The translations under genes were made by a program, and so were the position numbers. Source: Sporosarcina trichiuri (GTDB lineage Bacteria; Bacillota; Bacilli; Bacillales_A; Planococcaceae). Taken from it: a DNA stretch of 64,000 nucleotides. Where the stretch lies: assembly GCF_030406775.1 (NCBI RefSeq), contig NZ_CP129119.1, positions 1,584,001 through 1,648,000 on the forward strand. Direction: 5' to 3'. The notes below the pieces were generated by a model. It saw nothing but the letters and a program-made list of their open reading frames with translations, was not told the origin of the DNA and did no database searches. Below, piece after piece: positions 49,652-59,385 of the stretch (position 1 is its first letter; each line of letters opens with the position of its first letter).

Positions 49652-51634
49652 TCATTTCAGATACTTTTCAAACCAGCCGGTGATTTCGTCGAGCCGGGTG
49701 ATGCGCAGGTTCGGCTTTCCGGTGCGCGACAGGTTGTGGTCAGATTCCGGGAAGCGGACGAATTCGGTGTCTTTGTGCTGGCTCTTCAGTGTGATGTAGA
49801 GCTGTTCCGCCTGTTCGATCGGGCAGCGCAGGTCGTTTTCCGAGTGCAGGATAAGCAGCGGCGTCTTGACGTTTTCCGCGTATTTCAGCGGAGAATGCTG
49901 CCAGAGCGTGTCGACGTCGGTCATATCCGCCTTGATCTGCCAGTCGCTGAAGTAGTAGCCGATGTCCGAGACGCCGAAGAAGCTGACCCAGTTCGAGATG
50001 GAGCGCTGAGTGACCGCCGCTTGGAACCGGTCGGTATGGCCGACGATCCAGTTCGTCATGAAGCCGCCGTAACTGCCGCCCGTGACGCCGAGCCGATCGG
50101 TGTCGATCCAGTCGTTTTCTGCAAGCACATGGTCGAGCGCGTCCATGATGTCCTTGTAGTCACCGCCGCCATAATCGCCGCGCACTGCGTCGACGAAGCC
50201 CTGGCTGTAGCCGTGGCTGCCGCGCGGATTGATGTACAGTACGCCCCAACCTTGCGCTGCGAGCACCTGCATTTCATGGAAGAACGAATTGCCGTACATC
50301 GCGTGCGGGCCGCCGTGGATATTGACGACGAGCGGGTATTCCGTGCCATCCTTGAACGTCGCAGGCTTCATGAGCCAGCCGTGGACGGTAAAGCCGTTCG
50401 CGCCGTCGAACTGGATCGCTTCCGGCTGGACGAGCACGGTGTCGTTGATGTAGGTTTCATTGAATGAAGTCATCGCCGTCTTTTCGCCTGTTGCGATATC
50501 AAGCTTGTACAGCTCGCCCGGGTTCACTGGATCGGTGATGGCCGCGAGCGCGAACGTGCCGTCTTTTGCGACATCATAGTCGTAGACGTGTTCGCCTTCC
50601 GGGGACGCCGGGTACAGGCTGCCGTCGAGATCGGCGAAGTACAGGCGGACGTCGCCCATGACGGACACCTGGAAGTAGAGATAGTTCCCTTCTGTCCAGA
50701 CGGCTTCCGGCGGGTTAGGCCCCTGCTGGTGGTCCGCGACGACCGCGTCCCCGAGCGGTGCGTCGAGTGCTTCCGTCAGTTTCTGCGTCGTGCCGTTGTC
50801 ACAGTCATACACGTACAGCTCGCCGTGTGTGGCGTTTTCGAACGTGCGGTCTGAGCCGCCGAACGCAATATAACGCCCGTCCGGCGAGAAGGCCGCCCCG
50901 CCGAAATACCCCTGTTCGTCGATGAGGACGGTCTCTTCCTTCGTGTCGATGTCGACAAGCAGCAGCGGCTGGCTGAAGTCGAAGTCCTTGTCTTCTTTGC
51001 GGTTGACGCCGATGACGAGCTTCTTGCCGTCCGGTGACACGGCTTCGAGCGAATGGTGGAACGGCTCGTCGGTGAATGCGGTGATCTCTTTGCTGCCGAG
51101 ATCCAGGCAGCCGATCTGCGAGTGGCGGTCCGTCTTGACGAACCCGACGCCGTCCGCTTTGTATTTCATGGTCGTGACGCGGAGCGCTTCGGGCAGTTTT
51201 TTGTCGTCCTTCTCGGTTTCATCCGTGAACGTCTTGCCGTCCTCAAGTGTGCTCGTGAGCCAGATCTTCGTGCCGCACGGCGACCAGAGGAAGCTGTTGA
51301 CGCCCGTCTCATAGTCTGTCAGCCGGCGAGCTTCGCCGCCTGCTGCCTGCATGGCGTACAGCTGGTTCTTCTCGCTGCGTGTCGACAGGAACGCGACCGA
51401 TCTGCCGTCCGGCGACCATTGCGGCTGCGAGACGCGCTCCTTGCCGTATGTCCATTGAACGGACGTACCGCTCGCGATATCGAGATGATGGAGATGCGCA
51501 TGGTAGGCGTTCTCGTCCTTGTCGATCTGTGTGACGATGAACACCGCTTCTGTGCCGTCTGGCGAAAGGACCGGGTTCGTGACGGATTTCAGTGTGAATA
51601 AATCCTCTTTTTGCACCAATTGCTTCGTTGTCAT
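49652..51634 (-). CDS. S9 family (acylaminoacyl-type) serine peptidase
   Basis: 660 residues. An N-terminal beta-propeller (about 20-390) with repeated SPDG motifs (LSPDGTEAVF, WSPDGRSVAF, FSPDGRYIAF) is followed by an alpha/beta-hydrolase domain. The triad is clear: Ser in GVTGGSYGGFMTNW, Asp in LHSENDLRCPIEQAE, His in FPESDHNLSRTG. It lacks a signal peptide, so it is cytoplasmic, like YuxL. It trims acylated or proline-containing peptides. Single gene. Confidence 0.94.
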   Translation of the reverse strand: MTTKQLVQKEDLFTLKSVTNPVLSPDGTEAVFIVTQIDKDENAYHAHLHHLDIASGTSVQWTYGKERVSQPQWSPDGRSVAFLSTRSEKNQLYAMQAAGGEARRLTDYETGVNSFLWSPCGTKIWLTSTLEDGKTFTDETEKDDKKLPEALRVTTMKYKADGVGFVKTDRHSQIGCLDLGSKEITAFTDEPFHHSLEAVSPDGKKLVIGVNRKEDKDFDFSQPLLLVDIDTKEETVLIDEQGYFGGAAFSPDGRYIAFGGSDRTFENATHGELYVYDCDNGTTQKLTEALDAPLGDAVVADHQQGPNPPEAVWTEGNYLYFQVSVMGDVRLYFADLDGSLYPASPEGEHVYDYDVAKDGTFALAAITDPVNPGELYKLDIATGEKTAMTSFNETYINDTVLVQPEAIQFDGANGFTVHGWLMKPATFKDGTEYPLVVNIHGGPHAMYGNSFFHEMQVLAAQGWGVLYINPRGSHGYSQGFVDAVRGDYGGGDYKDIMDALDHVLAENDWIDTDRLGVTGGSYGGFMTNWIVGHTDRFQAAVTQRSISNWVSFFGVSDIGYYFSDWQIKADMTDVDTLWQHSPLKYAENVKTPLLILHSENDLRCPIEQAEQLYITLKSQHKDTEFVRFPESDHNLSRTGKPNLRITRLDEITGWFEKYLK

Positions 51635-51745
51635 TTGGATCCCCCCTTGATTCCATCTATTTCGACAGCCGGAGGAATTCTCCTTCTTTCATTTGTGGAA
51701 TTTTTTGTTCGGGTGGCTGGGTAGGCACCCCGGGGACGGGGAAAC

Positions 51746-51845
51746 GGGCGGGTTATCGCGGCAATCGGGCGGGTTACCCAGGCGGAATGGGCGGGTTCCT
51801 TGGTAAGCGGGCGGGTCGCCGTGATAAGCGGGCGGGTTGCCCAGC
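51746..51845. repeat. 21-bp-period array, GGGCGGGTT type
   Basis: GGGCGGGT recurs at 51746, 51767, 51789, 51809 and 51830, i.e. every 20-22 bases, with variable sequence between. Non-coding, between the S9 peptidase and a REP-like element. Confidence 0.85.
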
Positions 51846-51910
51846 CGCCATCCCAACAGAAAAGGCGCAGCGCAGCGGAGCCCGACCATTCAATCTTGGT
51901 TTTCACGGGA

Positions 51911-51975
51911 CCCGGGTGTCTGTACACGTCACAATTCGCGGACGGACGCGAATGGCTGTCTTGCACAGGCACCCT
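51911..51975. repeat. REP-like element, type B
   Basis: CCCGGGTGTCTGTACACGTC, core AATTCGCGGACGGACGCGAA, then TTGCACAGGCACCCTGG. It is flanked on both sides by 21-bp-period arrays. Confidence 0.82.
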
Positions 51976-51984
51976 GGAGAGGCG

Positions 51985-52145
51985 GAATGGAGCGGTCTCT
52001 GCAGATAATTGAGCGGTCCGGCAATCGAATGGATCGGTTCGGCAAGGGAATGGATCGCTTCGCCGGGTGAATGGAGCGGTCACAGCCGTAATTTGAGTGG
52101 TTCGCCTTGCGAATGGAGCGGTTCGCCGCGGGAATTGAGCGGTCC
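51985..52145. repeat. 21-bp-period array, GAATGGAGCGG type
   Basis: GAATGG/TAATTG starts at 51985, 52006, 52027, 52048, 52069, about 52090, 52111 and 52132. It is the reverse complement of the CCATTC array at 45588, in a different intergenic region. Confidence 0.9.
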
Positions 52146-52160
52146 CCCGCCCGCCACTCA

Positions 52161-52186
52161 AAAAAGACCGCCGTGGCGGTCTTTTT
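52161..52186 (-). terminator. lcfB terminator
   Basis: AAAAAGACCGCC / GGCGGTCTTTTT with a 2-base loop, T-run on the minus strand, just below the stop. Confidence 0.88.
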
Positions 52187-52196
52187 CCCCATTCCC

Positions 52197-53750
52197 TTAT
52201 GATTTCACCTGGTCGCGCAGCGAGCGGCGGAGGATTTTGCCGGTCGTGTTCTTCGGCAGTTCGTCCAGGAACTCGATGTGCTTCGGCACTTTGTACTTGG
52301 CGAGACGCTTCGCGCAGAAGTCGAGCAGGTCATGCTCCGTCACCGCGCTGCCTTCCTTCTTCACGACGTAGGCGAGCACTTCCTCCCCAAAGTCGGGATC
52401 TGGCACGCCGAGCACCGCTGCTTCGACGAGGTCGCGGTGCTGGAACAGCACTTCTTCGACTTCGCGCGGGTAGACGTTGTAGCCGCCGACGATGATCAGG
52501 TCCTTCTTGCGGTCGACGATGTAGAAATAACCGTCTTCGTCCTGCCGGGCCAGGTCCCCCGTGTAGAGCCAGCCGTTGCGGAGCGCTGCCGCTGTCTCTT
52601 CAGGCATCTTGTAGTAGCCTTTCATGACGTTGTCGCCGCGGACGATCAGTTCGCCGACCTGTCCGACGGGAACTTCCTCCCCCAGTTCGTCGACGATTTT
52701 GTTCTCGACGTTCAGGATCGACGTGCCGATCGAGCCCGGCACACGCTCGCGGTCGAGCGGATTGAACGTCGTCACCGGCGAGGCTTCAGAGAGTCCGTAG
52801 CCTTCCGAGATCTTCACCTGGAATTTCTCCTCGAAGTTCTCGAGCAGCGCGACGGGCAGCGATGAACCTCCGGAAATCGCAAGCCGGATCGTTTCGAAGT
52901 CTTCGCGTGACGCTTCCGGATACTGGTACATGAAGTTGTACATCGTCGGCACACCGGCGAAGATCGTCGCCTTCTGCTCCCGGATCGTCTGGAATACGTC
53001 CCCCGGGCTGAAGCGCGGCACAAGCAGGATCGTCGCCCCTTTGACGAGCGGCGCGTTGACGACGACCGTCAAGGCGAATACATGGAATACAGGCAGCGTC
53101 GCGACGACCCGGTCTTCGGAAGAAAACCCGAGATATTCGCCGACGTCCGCAGCGTTCGAATACAGGTTCTTGTGCGTCAGCATGGCGCCTTTCGGACGGC
53201 CTGTCGTCCCGGACGTGTACAGGATGACAGCGGTTTCATTTTCATCCGGATCGACCGGCATGGCGGCGGCAGTACTTGTGGTGATCAGATGGGAGAACAG
53301 CCGTGTTTTCGACCTCGCGACTTCCGACAGCTCCGTCACTTTCGCAGCCGTCTCCCCTGTCGTTTCACAGATGACGTACGACTCGATTGCCGGCAGCCGG
53401 ACGGAAGCGGCTTCGACGAGCGGCAGCAGCTGCTCGAGCGCAACGACCGCTTTCGCGTCGCTGTCCTGCAGGATGTACGAGATTTCATCCGGCGAATAGA
53501 TCGGGTTCACCGGCACGGCTGTCGCACCGAGACGCATCGTCGCGTACAGTGTGATCAGGAAATGCGGCGTGTTGCCGAGCAGCATCGCGACATTGTCGCC
53601 GCGGCCGACCCCAAGGCCTTCCAAAGCGGCGGCGAACCGCGCCACCGACTGGTCGAATTCCGCATAGGACGTATCTTTGCCCGCAAAATGGTACGCCGTC
53701 TTCTCCGGCTGCGCACTCGCTGTCTCACGGACACGTTGGACTAGATTCAT
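52197..53750 (-). CDS. lcfB: Long-chain fatty-acid-CoA ligase (LcfB/YhfL)
   Basis: 517 residues, ANL superfamily. AMP-binding P-loop AVILYTSGTTGRPKGAMLTH, later motifs GYGLSEASPVTTFNP, YTGDLARQDEDGYFYIVDRK, and the catalytic Lys in LPKNTTGKILRR. It activates fatty acids with ATP and CoA for beta-oxidation. A FadR operator and a sigma-A promoter sit upstream, giving induction by long-chain acyl-CoA. The local order hemEHY-yhfH-lplJ-lcfB matches Bacillus. Confidence 0.95.
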   Translation of the reverse strand: MNLVQRVRETASAQPEKTAYHFAGKDTSYAEFDQSVARFAAALEGLGVGRGDNVAMLLGNTPHFLITLYATMRLGATAVPVNPIYSPDEISYILQDSDAKAVVALEQLLPLVEAASVRLPAIESYVICETTGETAAKVTELSEVARSKTRLFSHLITTSTAAAMPVDPDENETAVILYTSGTTGRPKGAMLTHKNLYSNAADVGEYLGFSSEDRVVATLPVFHVFALTVVVNAPLVKGATILLVPRFSPGDVFQTIREQKATIFAGVPTMYNFMYQYPEASREDFETIRLAISGGSSLPVALLENFEEKFQVKISEGYGLSEASPVTTFNPLDRERVPGSIGTSILNVENKIVDELGEEVPVGQVGELIVRGDNVMKGYYKMPEETAAALRNGWLYTGDLARQDEDGYFYIVDRKKDLIIVGGYNVYPREVEEVLFQHRDLVEAAVLGVPDPDFGEEVLAYVVKKEGSAVTEHDLLDFCAKRLAKYKVPKHIEFLDELPKNTTGKILRRSLRDQVKS

Positions 53751-53770
53751 AAGAGCACCCCTCTCTCAGT

Positions 53771-53788
53771 TGAATGAATACTCATTCA
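53771..53788. promoter_or_regulatory. FadR operator of lcfB
   Basis: TGAATGAATACTCATTCA, a direct match to the Bacillus FadR consensus TGAATGAMTANTCATTCA, 13 bases downstream of the -10 and 20 bases before the lcfB ATG. Confidence 0.92.
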
Positions 53789-53801
53789 CTTCACAACTAG
53801 T

Positions 53802-53830
53802 AGTATATAAGAAAAATTTAAAACATTCAA
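53802..53830 (-). promoter_or_regulatory. Sigma-A promoter of lcfB
   Basis: TTGAAT (53825-53830), 17-base spacer, TATACT (53802-53807) on the minus strand, immediately upstream of the FadR box. Confidence 0.82.
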
Positions 53831-53869
53831 TAGCTATTGGAAAATGAAAGCAGCTCCGCCAAAAAAGAA

Positions 53870-53893
53870 GACACCGGAACTCACTCCGGTGTC
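53870..53893 (-). terminator. Terminator of the bce operon
   Basis: GACACCGGA / TCCGGTGTC stem overlapping the last codons of bceB; T-run (TTTTTT) follows on the minus strand. Confidence 0.78.
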
Positions 53894-55815
53894 TGGATAT
53901 GGGACAAGTAGCGCCAGCGGATCAGGTAGAAATAGACGACCTGCAAAACAGCGAACCCGCCGAGCACGAAGGCGAGTTCCCTCGCGATCGAGATTTCAGC
54001 GAGGGCATCCCAGATCACCTGGAGCGCCAGGAATGCGAATGCGCTGTGGATGAACGCCACCCCCCACGGGATGAAGAACTGCGGCAGCAGCTGGCGGTTG
54101 ACGATCTTCTTCAGTTCGCGTCCCGTGATGCCCATCCGCCGCAGCACATCGAACTGCCGCCGGTCGCGGTCGAGTGTCGTGTACAGTCGGAAGTAGACGA
54201 AACTGCCTGCCGCGAGGAACAGGACGGCCGCCAGCAGCAGCCCCATGAACAGCAGGAGCGAGAACGTCGTACGGATCACCGAATAGTTGAGCCCCGGGTT
54301 GCCGAACGTGAACAGCGTCCCCGCTTCACCGCTCAGGAGGATCGACTGGAGTTCATCCTCATGCAGCGCGCGGCCGACGTCTTTCGTCTCCTGCCAGTCC
54401 GCGATATTGAATGCGTAATAACGGAACAGCGTCGCGCTGGCTCCGTCTTTCCCCATCAGGATCCGTTCGAAATCGTCATCCGAGACGATGATCGCATTCG
54501 ATGCAATGGCGTTCGGCGGGAACAGCTGATGCGGATACGCGCCGCTGATCTCGACGGACAGGCCGCTCTGCGCAAGCTTCGTAATGACATTCCGGTCCTT
54601 CAGCTGGTGGTACGACGAGTCGGTCGGCGGCAGGAACATCGCCTGCCCGTCCGCGAGTTCGATCGGCGGATAGCCGAACGTGTAGCCGAGCGCGTTCATG
54701 CTCGATGCACGCACGACGGCGACATCCTTATCCGTAAAGCTGGATTTCTGCATGAGCACCCGGAACGGCACGACATTGTAGTCGATATCCTTTTCGTTCA
54801 GCTCGTCGGTCAGCTGGCGGACGTGGATCTGTTCAAGCACGTTGCCCGGGTAACTTTTGTAGACGAGGCCGAGCGGGTTCAGCTCCCTGTACTGGTTCGC
54901 GAACGACGTCAATGACGCGAGCAGCCCGACGGACATGAACGCAAGCGTCGACACCATCGTGACGATGAAGAACATCCGGGCGTTCTCTTTCAGCCGGACA
55001 ACGCCTTCCGACAGCGACAGCAGCCAGAACGGCCGCCAGTACAGCCGCTTCCGCGCACGGAACAGCTGGATGAAGTACGGGAGCGAATCACTGAAGAAGA
55101 AGTACGTGCCCGTCACCGCAGCGGCGGGCAGGACAAAGATGACCCGGATGACGTATGGATCCGTCGCATAGACCGCCATCACGTAGGTGAGCGCGAGCAG
55201 CCCGATCCCCGCGAGCGCACGCCATTTCGTTATCATGTACGCATCCTGCTCGGCGCTCTCCCCCTGCAGCAGGTCATACACTTCCCCCGCGCGGATGAAC
55301 ATCGGCGCGAGCAGTGAAATGATGACAAACAGGCTCGCGAAGCTGCCGATTGTCAGCAGGAACGGCTTCCAGGTGAAGTAGAGCGGCAGGTCCGGCAGCT
55401 GGATGAGCTCCTTGACGATCATCAGGAAGAATTTCGAGAACACCGTGCCGAGGAACGTGCCGGCAACTATAGCAACACCGCCGATCAGCATCGTCTCGAG
55501 GAAGATGAGCCGCTGGAGCTGGCTCCGCGCCATGCCGAGCAGCAGCAGGATGCCGAATTCCTTCGTGCGGGCCTGCAGGAAGGCGCGCATCGAGTAGAAC
55601 AGGAAGAACAGCGTGAAGACGAACAGCACGAATTCGGCGATCATCATGCCCGTCGACGCGACCTCCTGGACGAACCCTTCCTCCATCGCAGGATGGAACA
55701 GCAGCATCGAATACAGGAAGAACACCATCACCGAGAACGCACTCGCCATGAAGAACGCAGCGTAGATCCGCCGGTTCCGGACGACGTTACGGTAGGCGAA
55801 CTGACGAAAGGTCAT
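53881..55815 (-). CDS. bceB: BceB-type antimicrobial-peptide ABC transporter permease
   Basis: 644 residues, BceB length, with ten predicted helices. The N-terminus [20 protein letters not shown] is the family opening. Four helices precede FtsX-like segments, and a large extracytoplasmic domain lies between helices 7 and 8 (about 310-520). This domain senses bacitracin-like or lantibiotic target complexes. Its start lies 29 bases inside the ATPase gene. Confidence 0.93.
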   Translation of the reverse strand: MTFRQFAYRNVVRNRRIYAAFFMASAFSVMVFFLYSMLLFHPAMEEGFVQEVASTGMMIAEFVLFVFTLFFLFYSMRAFLQARTKEFGILLLLGMARSQLQRLIFLETMLIGGVAIVAGTFLGTVFSKFFLMIVKELIQLPDLPLYFTWKPFLLTIGSFASLFVIISLLAPMFIRAGEVYDLLQGESAEQDAYMITKWRALAGIGLLALTYVMAVYATDPYVIRVIFVLPAAAVTGTYFFFSDSLPYFIQLFRARKRLYWRPFWLLSLSEGVVRLKENARMFFIVTMVSTLAFMSVGLLASLTSFANQYRELNPLGLVYKSYPGNVLEQIHVRQLTDELNEKDIDYNVVPFRVLMQKSSFTDKDVAVVRASSMNALGYTFGYPPIELADGQAMFLPPTDSSYHQLKDRNVITKLAQSGLSVEISGAYPHQLFPPNAIASNAIIVSDDDFERILMGKDGASATLFRYYAFNIADWQETKDVGRALHEDELQSILLSGEAGTLFTFGNPGLNYSVIRTTFSLLLFMGLLLAAVLFLAAGSFVYFRLYTTLDRDRRQFDVLRRMGITGRELKKIVNRQLLPQFFIPWGVAFIHSAFAFLALQVIWDALAEISIARELAFVLGGFAVLQVVYFYLIRWRYLSHIQTPE

Positions 55816-56566
55816 TGACGTTCCCCCCGAGCAGCGACAGCACGTTCAGGATCTGCTGGAAGAACGTCCTGCGCTGTTCATCTCTGTACAATTCATTGAA
55901 AAACTCGCCGTCCTTGATGAACAGCACGCGGTCGCAATAGCTTGCGGCCTGCGGATCGTGCGTCACCATGATGATCGTCGTGCCGGCGGTCCTGTTGATC
56001 TTCGACAGCAGTTCGAGCACGTCACGCGCCGATTTCGAGTCAAGGTTCCCAGTCGGCTCATCGGCAAGGATCAGCTGCGGTTCGTGGATGAGCGCGCGTC
56101 CGATCGCCGTCCGCTGCGCCTGGCCGCCCGACAGCTCGTCCGGTCTCCGGGTGAGGATCTCGGTCAGTGACAGCTTATCCGCGAGCTTCGCAATTCGCTG
56201 TTTCATCTCCGGCACCGGGATACGGTCGAGTGTCAGCGGCAGCACGAGGTTCTCTTCGACTGTCAGCATCTGCAGCAGGTTGATCGTCTGGAAGACGAAG
56301 CCGAGGTTGCGCCGCCTGAACAGGGCGAGCTCGTTCTGGCTGAGCGTCTCCGGTTCGATGCCATTGACTGCGATCCGGCCGTATGTCGGCAGGTCGATCG
56401 TTGAAATCAGGTTCAGCAGCGTCGTCTTGCCGCTTCCGGACGGCCCCATGATGGCGACGAACTCGCCTTGTTCCGCCTCGAAATCGAGCCGGTTCAGCGC
56501 CCGGTGCATCACTTTGCCTTCATAGATTTTGGTCACTTCCGTCAGTTCGACGATTTTATGCGCCAT
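55787..56566 (-). CDS. bceA: BceA-type ABC transporter ATPase
   Basis: 259 residues from the ATG at 56566, which overlaps the bceS end by 11 bases. Walker [14 protein letters not shown], signature [17 protein letters not shown], Walker [14 protein letters not shown], switch [13 protein letters not shown]. It powers BceB in removing peptide antibiotics from lipid II cycle intermediates. Confidence 0.95.
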   Translation of the reverse strand: MAHKIVELTEVTKIYEGKVMHRALNRLDFEAEQGEFVAIMGPSGSGKTTLLNLISTIDLPTYGRIAVNGIEPETLSQNELALFRRRNLGFVFQTINLLQMLTVEENLVLPLTLDRIPVPEMKQRIAKLADKLSLTEILTRRPDELSGGQAQRTAIGRALIHEPQLILADEPTGNLDSKSARDVLELLSKINRTAGTTIIMVTHDPQAASYCDRVLFIKDGEFFNELYRDEQRRTFFQQILNVLSLLGGNVNDLSSVRLP

Positions 56567-57566
56567 CGGTTTCCACCGCCTCTCCATTTGCGAACAGCAC
56601 GGACACCGCGGTCCCGTTTCCGACGACGGACTCGATCGACAGCGGGTGGCCGAGCCGTCCGCATACCTCCGCCGCGATATAGAGCCCCATGCCGGTCGAC
56701 TCGCCCGTCTTGCGGCCGTTTTCGCCGGTGAAGAACGCGCGGGTGACCCGTTTGATGTCCGTCTCGGGGATGCCGATCCCTTCGTCGCGGACAGTCAGCC
56801 GGATCCCTTCATCCGTCTGCAAGGCTTCGGCGTACACTTTCTTCCCTTTTTCGAACGTATATTTGACAGCGTTCGTCAGGAACTGGCCGAGGATGATCTT
56901 CATCCACTTCGGATCGGTCGCGACGACGAAATGCGCGTCCACGTCGATCTGCGGGAACACGCTGTTCGCGATGAACAGCCGTTTGTGGTCGGTCACCACC
57001 TGGCGCACAAGTTCCTCGAGGCGGACGCGCTCGATCCGCATATCATCTTCGAACGTCTCAAGCCGTGCATTGACAAGCACGGCATCGAGGCCGTCCTGGA
57101 GCCGGTCGAGCTCCTCGCGGAAGCTTTTGCGGTCCGTCTCCTCTTCCTGCAGCAGCAGGCCGAGCACGGAAATCGGGGTTTTCATCTGATGGACCCACTG
57201 GTTGATGAAGTGCAGCTGCCGGTGCTGCGCGGTATCGAGTTTCTGGACGTCGCTGTGGTACAGCCGGTACAGCTTGCGCATATATTGCGCGGTGACGCGG
57301 TGTTCCGGCGTCTGCGGCCGGCCGATCAGTGCGTCTTCCATCCGTCCGGGCTCGCGTTCCAGCACTTCGTAGAACGACCGCCGCATGATGAACTTCACGA
57401 GCAGGTAGCCCGCCGTCAGCAGGATCCCCATGAGGATTGCATACAGCGAAGTGCTCCAGTCACGGGCGCCGTCCAGCCAGAACAGCAGGCAGATGAACAG
57501 CAGCAGCATGAGCTGGAACAGCAGGAACGGTGCATGCTCGCGCAAAAACAGCTTGTATTTGTTCAT
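56556..57566 (-). CDS. bceS: BceS-type intramembrane-sensing histidine kinase
   Basis: 336 residues. Two close helices in the first 65 residues with almost no external loop, the hallmark of intramembrane-sensing kinases that listen to the transporter. H-box HQMKTPISVLGLLL; ATP domain with LGQFLTNAVKYTFEKGKK, DEGIGIPETDI and STGMGLYIAAEV. ATGA overlap with bceR. Confidence 0.95.
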   Translation of the reverse strand: MNKYKLFLREHAPFLLFQLMLLLFICLLFWLDGARDWSTSLYAILMGILLTAGYLLVKFIMRRSFYEVLEREPGRMEDALIGRPQTPEHRVTAQYMRKLYRLYHSDVQKLDTAQHRQLHFINQWVHQMKTPISVLGLLLQEEETDRKSFREELDRLQDGLDAVLVNARLETFEDDMRIERVRLEELVRQVVTDHKRLFIANSVFPQIDVDAHFVVATDPKWMKIILGQFLTNAVKYTFEKGKKVYAEALQTDEGIRLTVRDEGIGIPETDIKRVTRAFFTGENGRKTGESTGMGLYIAAEVCGRLGHPLSIESVVGNGTAVSVLFANGEAVETDGA

Positions 57567-58267
57567 GCTTCCTCAGTGGCCAGCACGAACCGGTAGCCCG
57601 CTCCCCGGACGGTGTCGATCGTCGACAGGATGCCGTAATCCGCCAGTTTCTTACGGACCCGGGCGATGTTGACGTTCAGCGTGTTTTCATCCACAAACGA
57701 CTGGTCGTCCCACAATTCCTCGAGCAGTGTCTCGCGGACGACGACACGCGGCGCCGCGTCCATGAGCAGCTCCAGGATGATGCATTCCTTCTTCTGGAGC
57801 GGCACGAGCGTCTCGCCCGCCTGCAGTTCCATCCGCTCCGCGAACAGGGTGAGCGATCCGACTTTCACGATCCGCTCCGTCTGGGCCGGCGCATACTCCC
57901 CGAACGACCGGCGCAGGTGGCTGCGGATCTTCGCCAGGACGACATCGTAATGGAACGGTTTGGTGATGAAGTCATCGCCGCCGTTCTCAAGTGCGAAGAC
58001 TTGGTCCATATCCCCCGACCGTGCGGAGATGAACAGGATCGGGCACGTCGTCTGCGTGCGCAGCTGGCGGCACCAGTAATAGCCGTCGTAGGTCGGCAGG
58101 TTGATGTCGAGCAGGATCAGATGCGGTTCGAACGCGAGGCATTCATCCGAAATCCGGTCGAAGTCCTCCGCGACGGCGACGTCATATTGGTATTTCCGCA
58201 GCGTATCCGCGAGCAGTTCCGCGATCTTGCGGTCATCCTCCACGATGAAAATGCGATGTTGTTCCAT
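57563..58267 (-). CDS. bceR: BceR-type OmpR-family response regulator
   Basis: 234 residues. Receiver domain with the phospho-acceptor Asp in LILLDINLPTYDGYYW and KPFHYD as the conserved Lys region. C-terminal winged helix with RETLLEELWDDQSFVDENTL NVNIARVRKKL. It should activate bceAB on peptide stress; here it heads a single four-gene operon. GAAGGAGG upstream. Confidence 0.95.
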   Translation of the reverse strand: MEQHRIFIVEDDRKIAELLADTLRKYQYDVAVAEDFDRISDECLAFEPHLILLDINLPTYDGYYWCRQLRTQTTCPILFISARSGDMDQVFALENGGDDFITKPFHYDVVLAKIRSHLRRSFGEYAPAQTERIVKVGSLTLFAERMELQAGETLVPLQKKECIILELLMDAAPRVVVRETLLEELWDDQSFVDENTLNVNIARVRKKLADYGILSTIDTVRGAGYRFVLATEEA

Positions 58268-58345
58268 AGTTCCCGGCCTCCTTCACAAGTACTTCCAGTA
58301 TACCGTATCGGGCCGTCCCGCGTCTTTCCCCGCCCGTGAAAAAAG

Positions 58346-58378
58346 GGTCCGCATCCGCCCTGAAGGAGGATGCGGAAC
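58346..58378 (-). terminator. lplJ terminator
   Basis: GGTTCCGCATCC / GGATGCGGACC stem, then TTTTTT on the minus strand, just below the lplJ stop. Confidence 0.88.
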
Positions 58379-58392
58379 CCCAGGGCCCCGGC

Positions 58393-59385
58393 TCAGTAGA
58401 TCAGATTGACGAACTCTTCCTGCGTGATGCCGCCGAGCAGTTTCGGGATATCGAGCGTGCTGACAGCGGCCGTGATCGATTCACGGTCATACTGGCAGCC
58501 GACGAGGCGCTCCTCCAGCTCCGAGACATCGCCGATCCCGAAGAAGTCGCCGAATATGTGCACTTCATGGATCGTCCCTTTGTCGACCTGCAGGCGCACG
58601 TCGATGCTGCCGACCGGGAACCGGTGGGAGTGCTGGACGTTGCACTTTGGCGAGCGGCCGTAGTTCCAGTCCCAGTTGCCGTAGCGTTCCGCGGACAGCT
58701 TGCGGATGTTGTCCCAGTCCTCATCAGTCAGTTCCCTGTATTGGATGTTCTCTTCCCCGCCGAAAATGGATTTCAGGATCTCCATCCGGAATTCCTCGAT
58801 TGTCATCTCCTTGTCCATATACTCGGAGATGTTGGTGACCCGGCTGCGGATCGACTTGATGCCTTTCGATTCGATTTTGTCCTTCTTGACGCGCAGCGCA
58901 TTGACGACTTCCTCGATTTCCGTATCGAACATGAGCGTGCCGTGGCTGAACATCCGTCCGTTCGTTGCAAACTGCGCATTCCCGGACACTTTCTTACCGT
59001 CGACGAGCAGGTCGTTACGGCCGAGGAGTTCAGCTTTGACGCCCATCTTCGCGAGCGCCTCGACGACGGGCTCTGTGAACTTCTTGAAGTTGCGGAACGA
59101 CTGTCCATCGTCTTTCGTGATGAAGCTGAAGTTCAGGTTGCCGGTGTCATGGTACACAGCACCGCCGCCGGAAAGCCTGCGGACGACGTGGATGCCGTTC
59201 GCATCGACGTATTCCGTGTCGATCTCCTCGATCGTGTTCTGGTTCTTGCCGATGATGATCGACGGTTCGTTGATATAGAACAGCAAATAGGAGTCCTGAT
59301 CGACGTCCATGTTCTTCAGAATGTATTCCTCGATCGCCAAGTTGATGCGCGGATCGGTAATCCCTTTGTTATCGACAAATTGCAT
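58393..59385 (-). CDS. lplJ: Lipoate-protein ligase LplJ
   Basis: 330 residues. Lipoate-binding signature VRRLSGGGAVYHDTGNLNFS, catalytic-Lys region KKVSGNAQF, and the C-terminal accessory domain (about 250-330) of full-length LplA/LplJ. It adenylates lipoate and attaches it to E2 or GcvH domains. Located as in Bacillus subtilis yhfJ. Confidence 0.95.
   Translation of the reverse strand: MQFVDNKGITDPRINLAIEEYILKNMDVDQDSYLLFYINEPSIIIGKNQNTIEEIDTEYVDANGIHVVRRLSGGGAVYHDTGNLNFSFITKDDGQSFRNFKKFTEPVVEALAKMGVKAELLGRNDLLVDGKKVSGNAQFATNGRMFSHGTLMFDTEIEEVVNALRVKKDKIESKGIKSIRSRVTNISEYMDKEMTIEEFRMEILKSIFGGEENIQYRELTDEDWDNIRKLSAERYGNWDWNYGRSPKCNVQHSHRFPVGSIDVRLQVDKGTIHEVHIFGDFFGIGDVSELEERLVGCQYDRESITAAVSTLDIPKLLGGITQEEFVNLIY

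Noticed and set aside
49604..50467. 287-codon plus-strand ORF
   Set aside because: Antisense shadow of the S9 peptidase; no ribosome site or recognisable motif.
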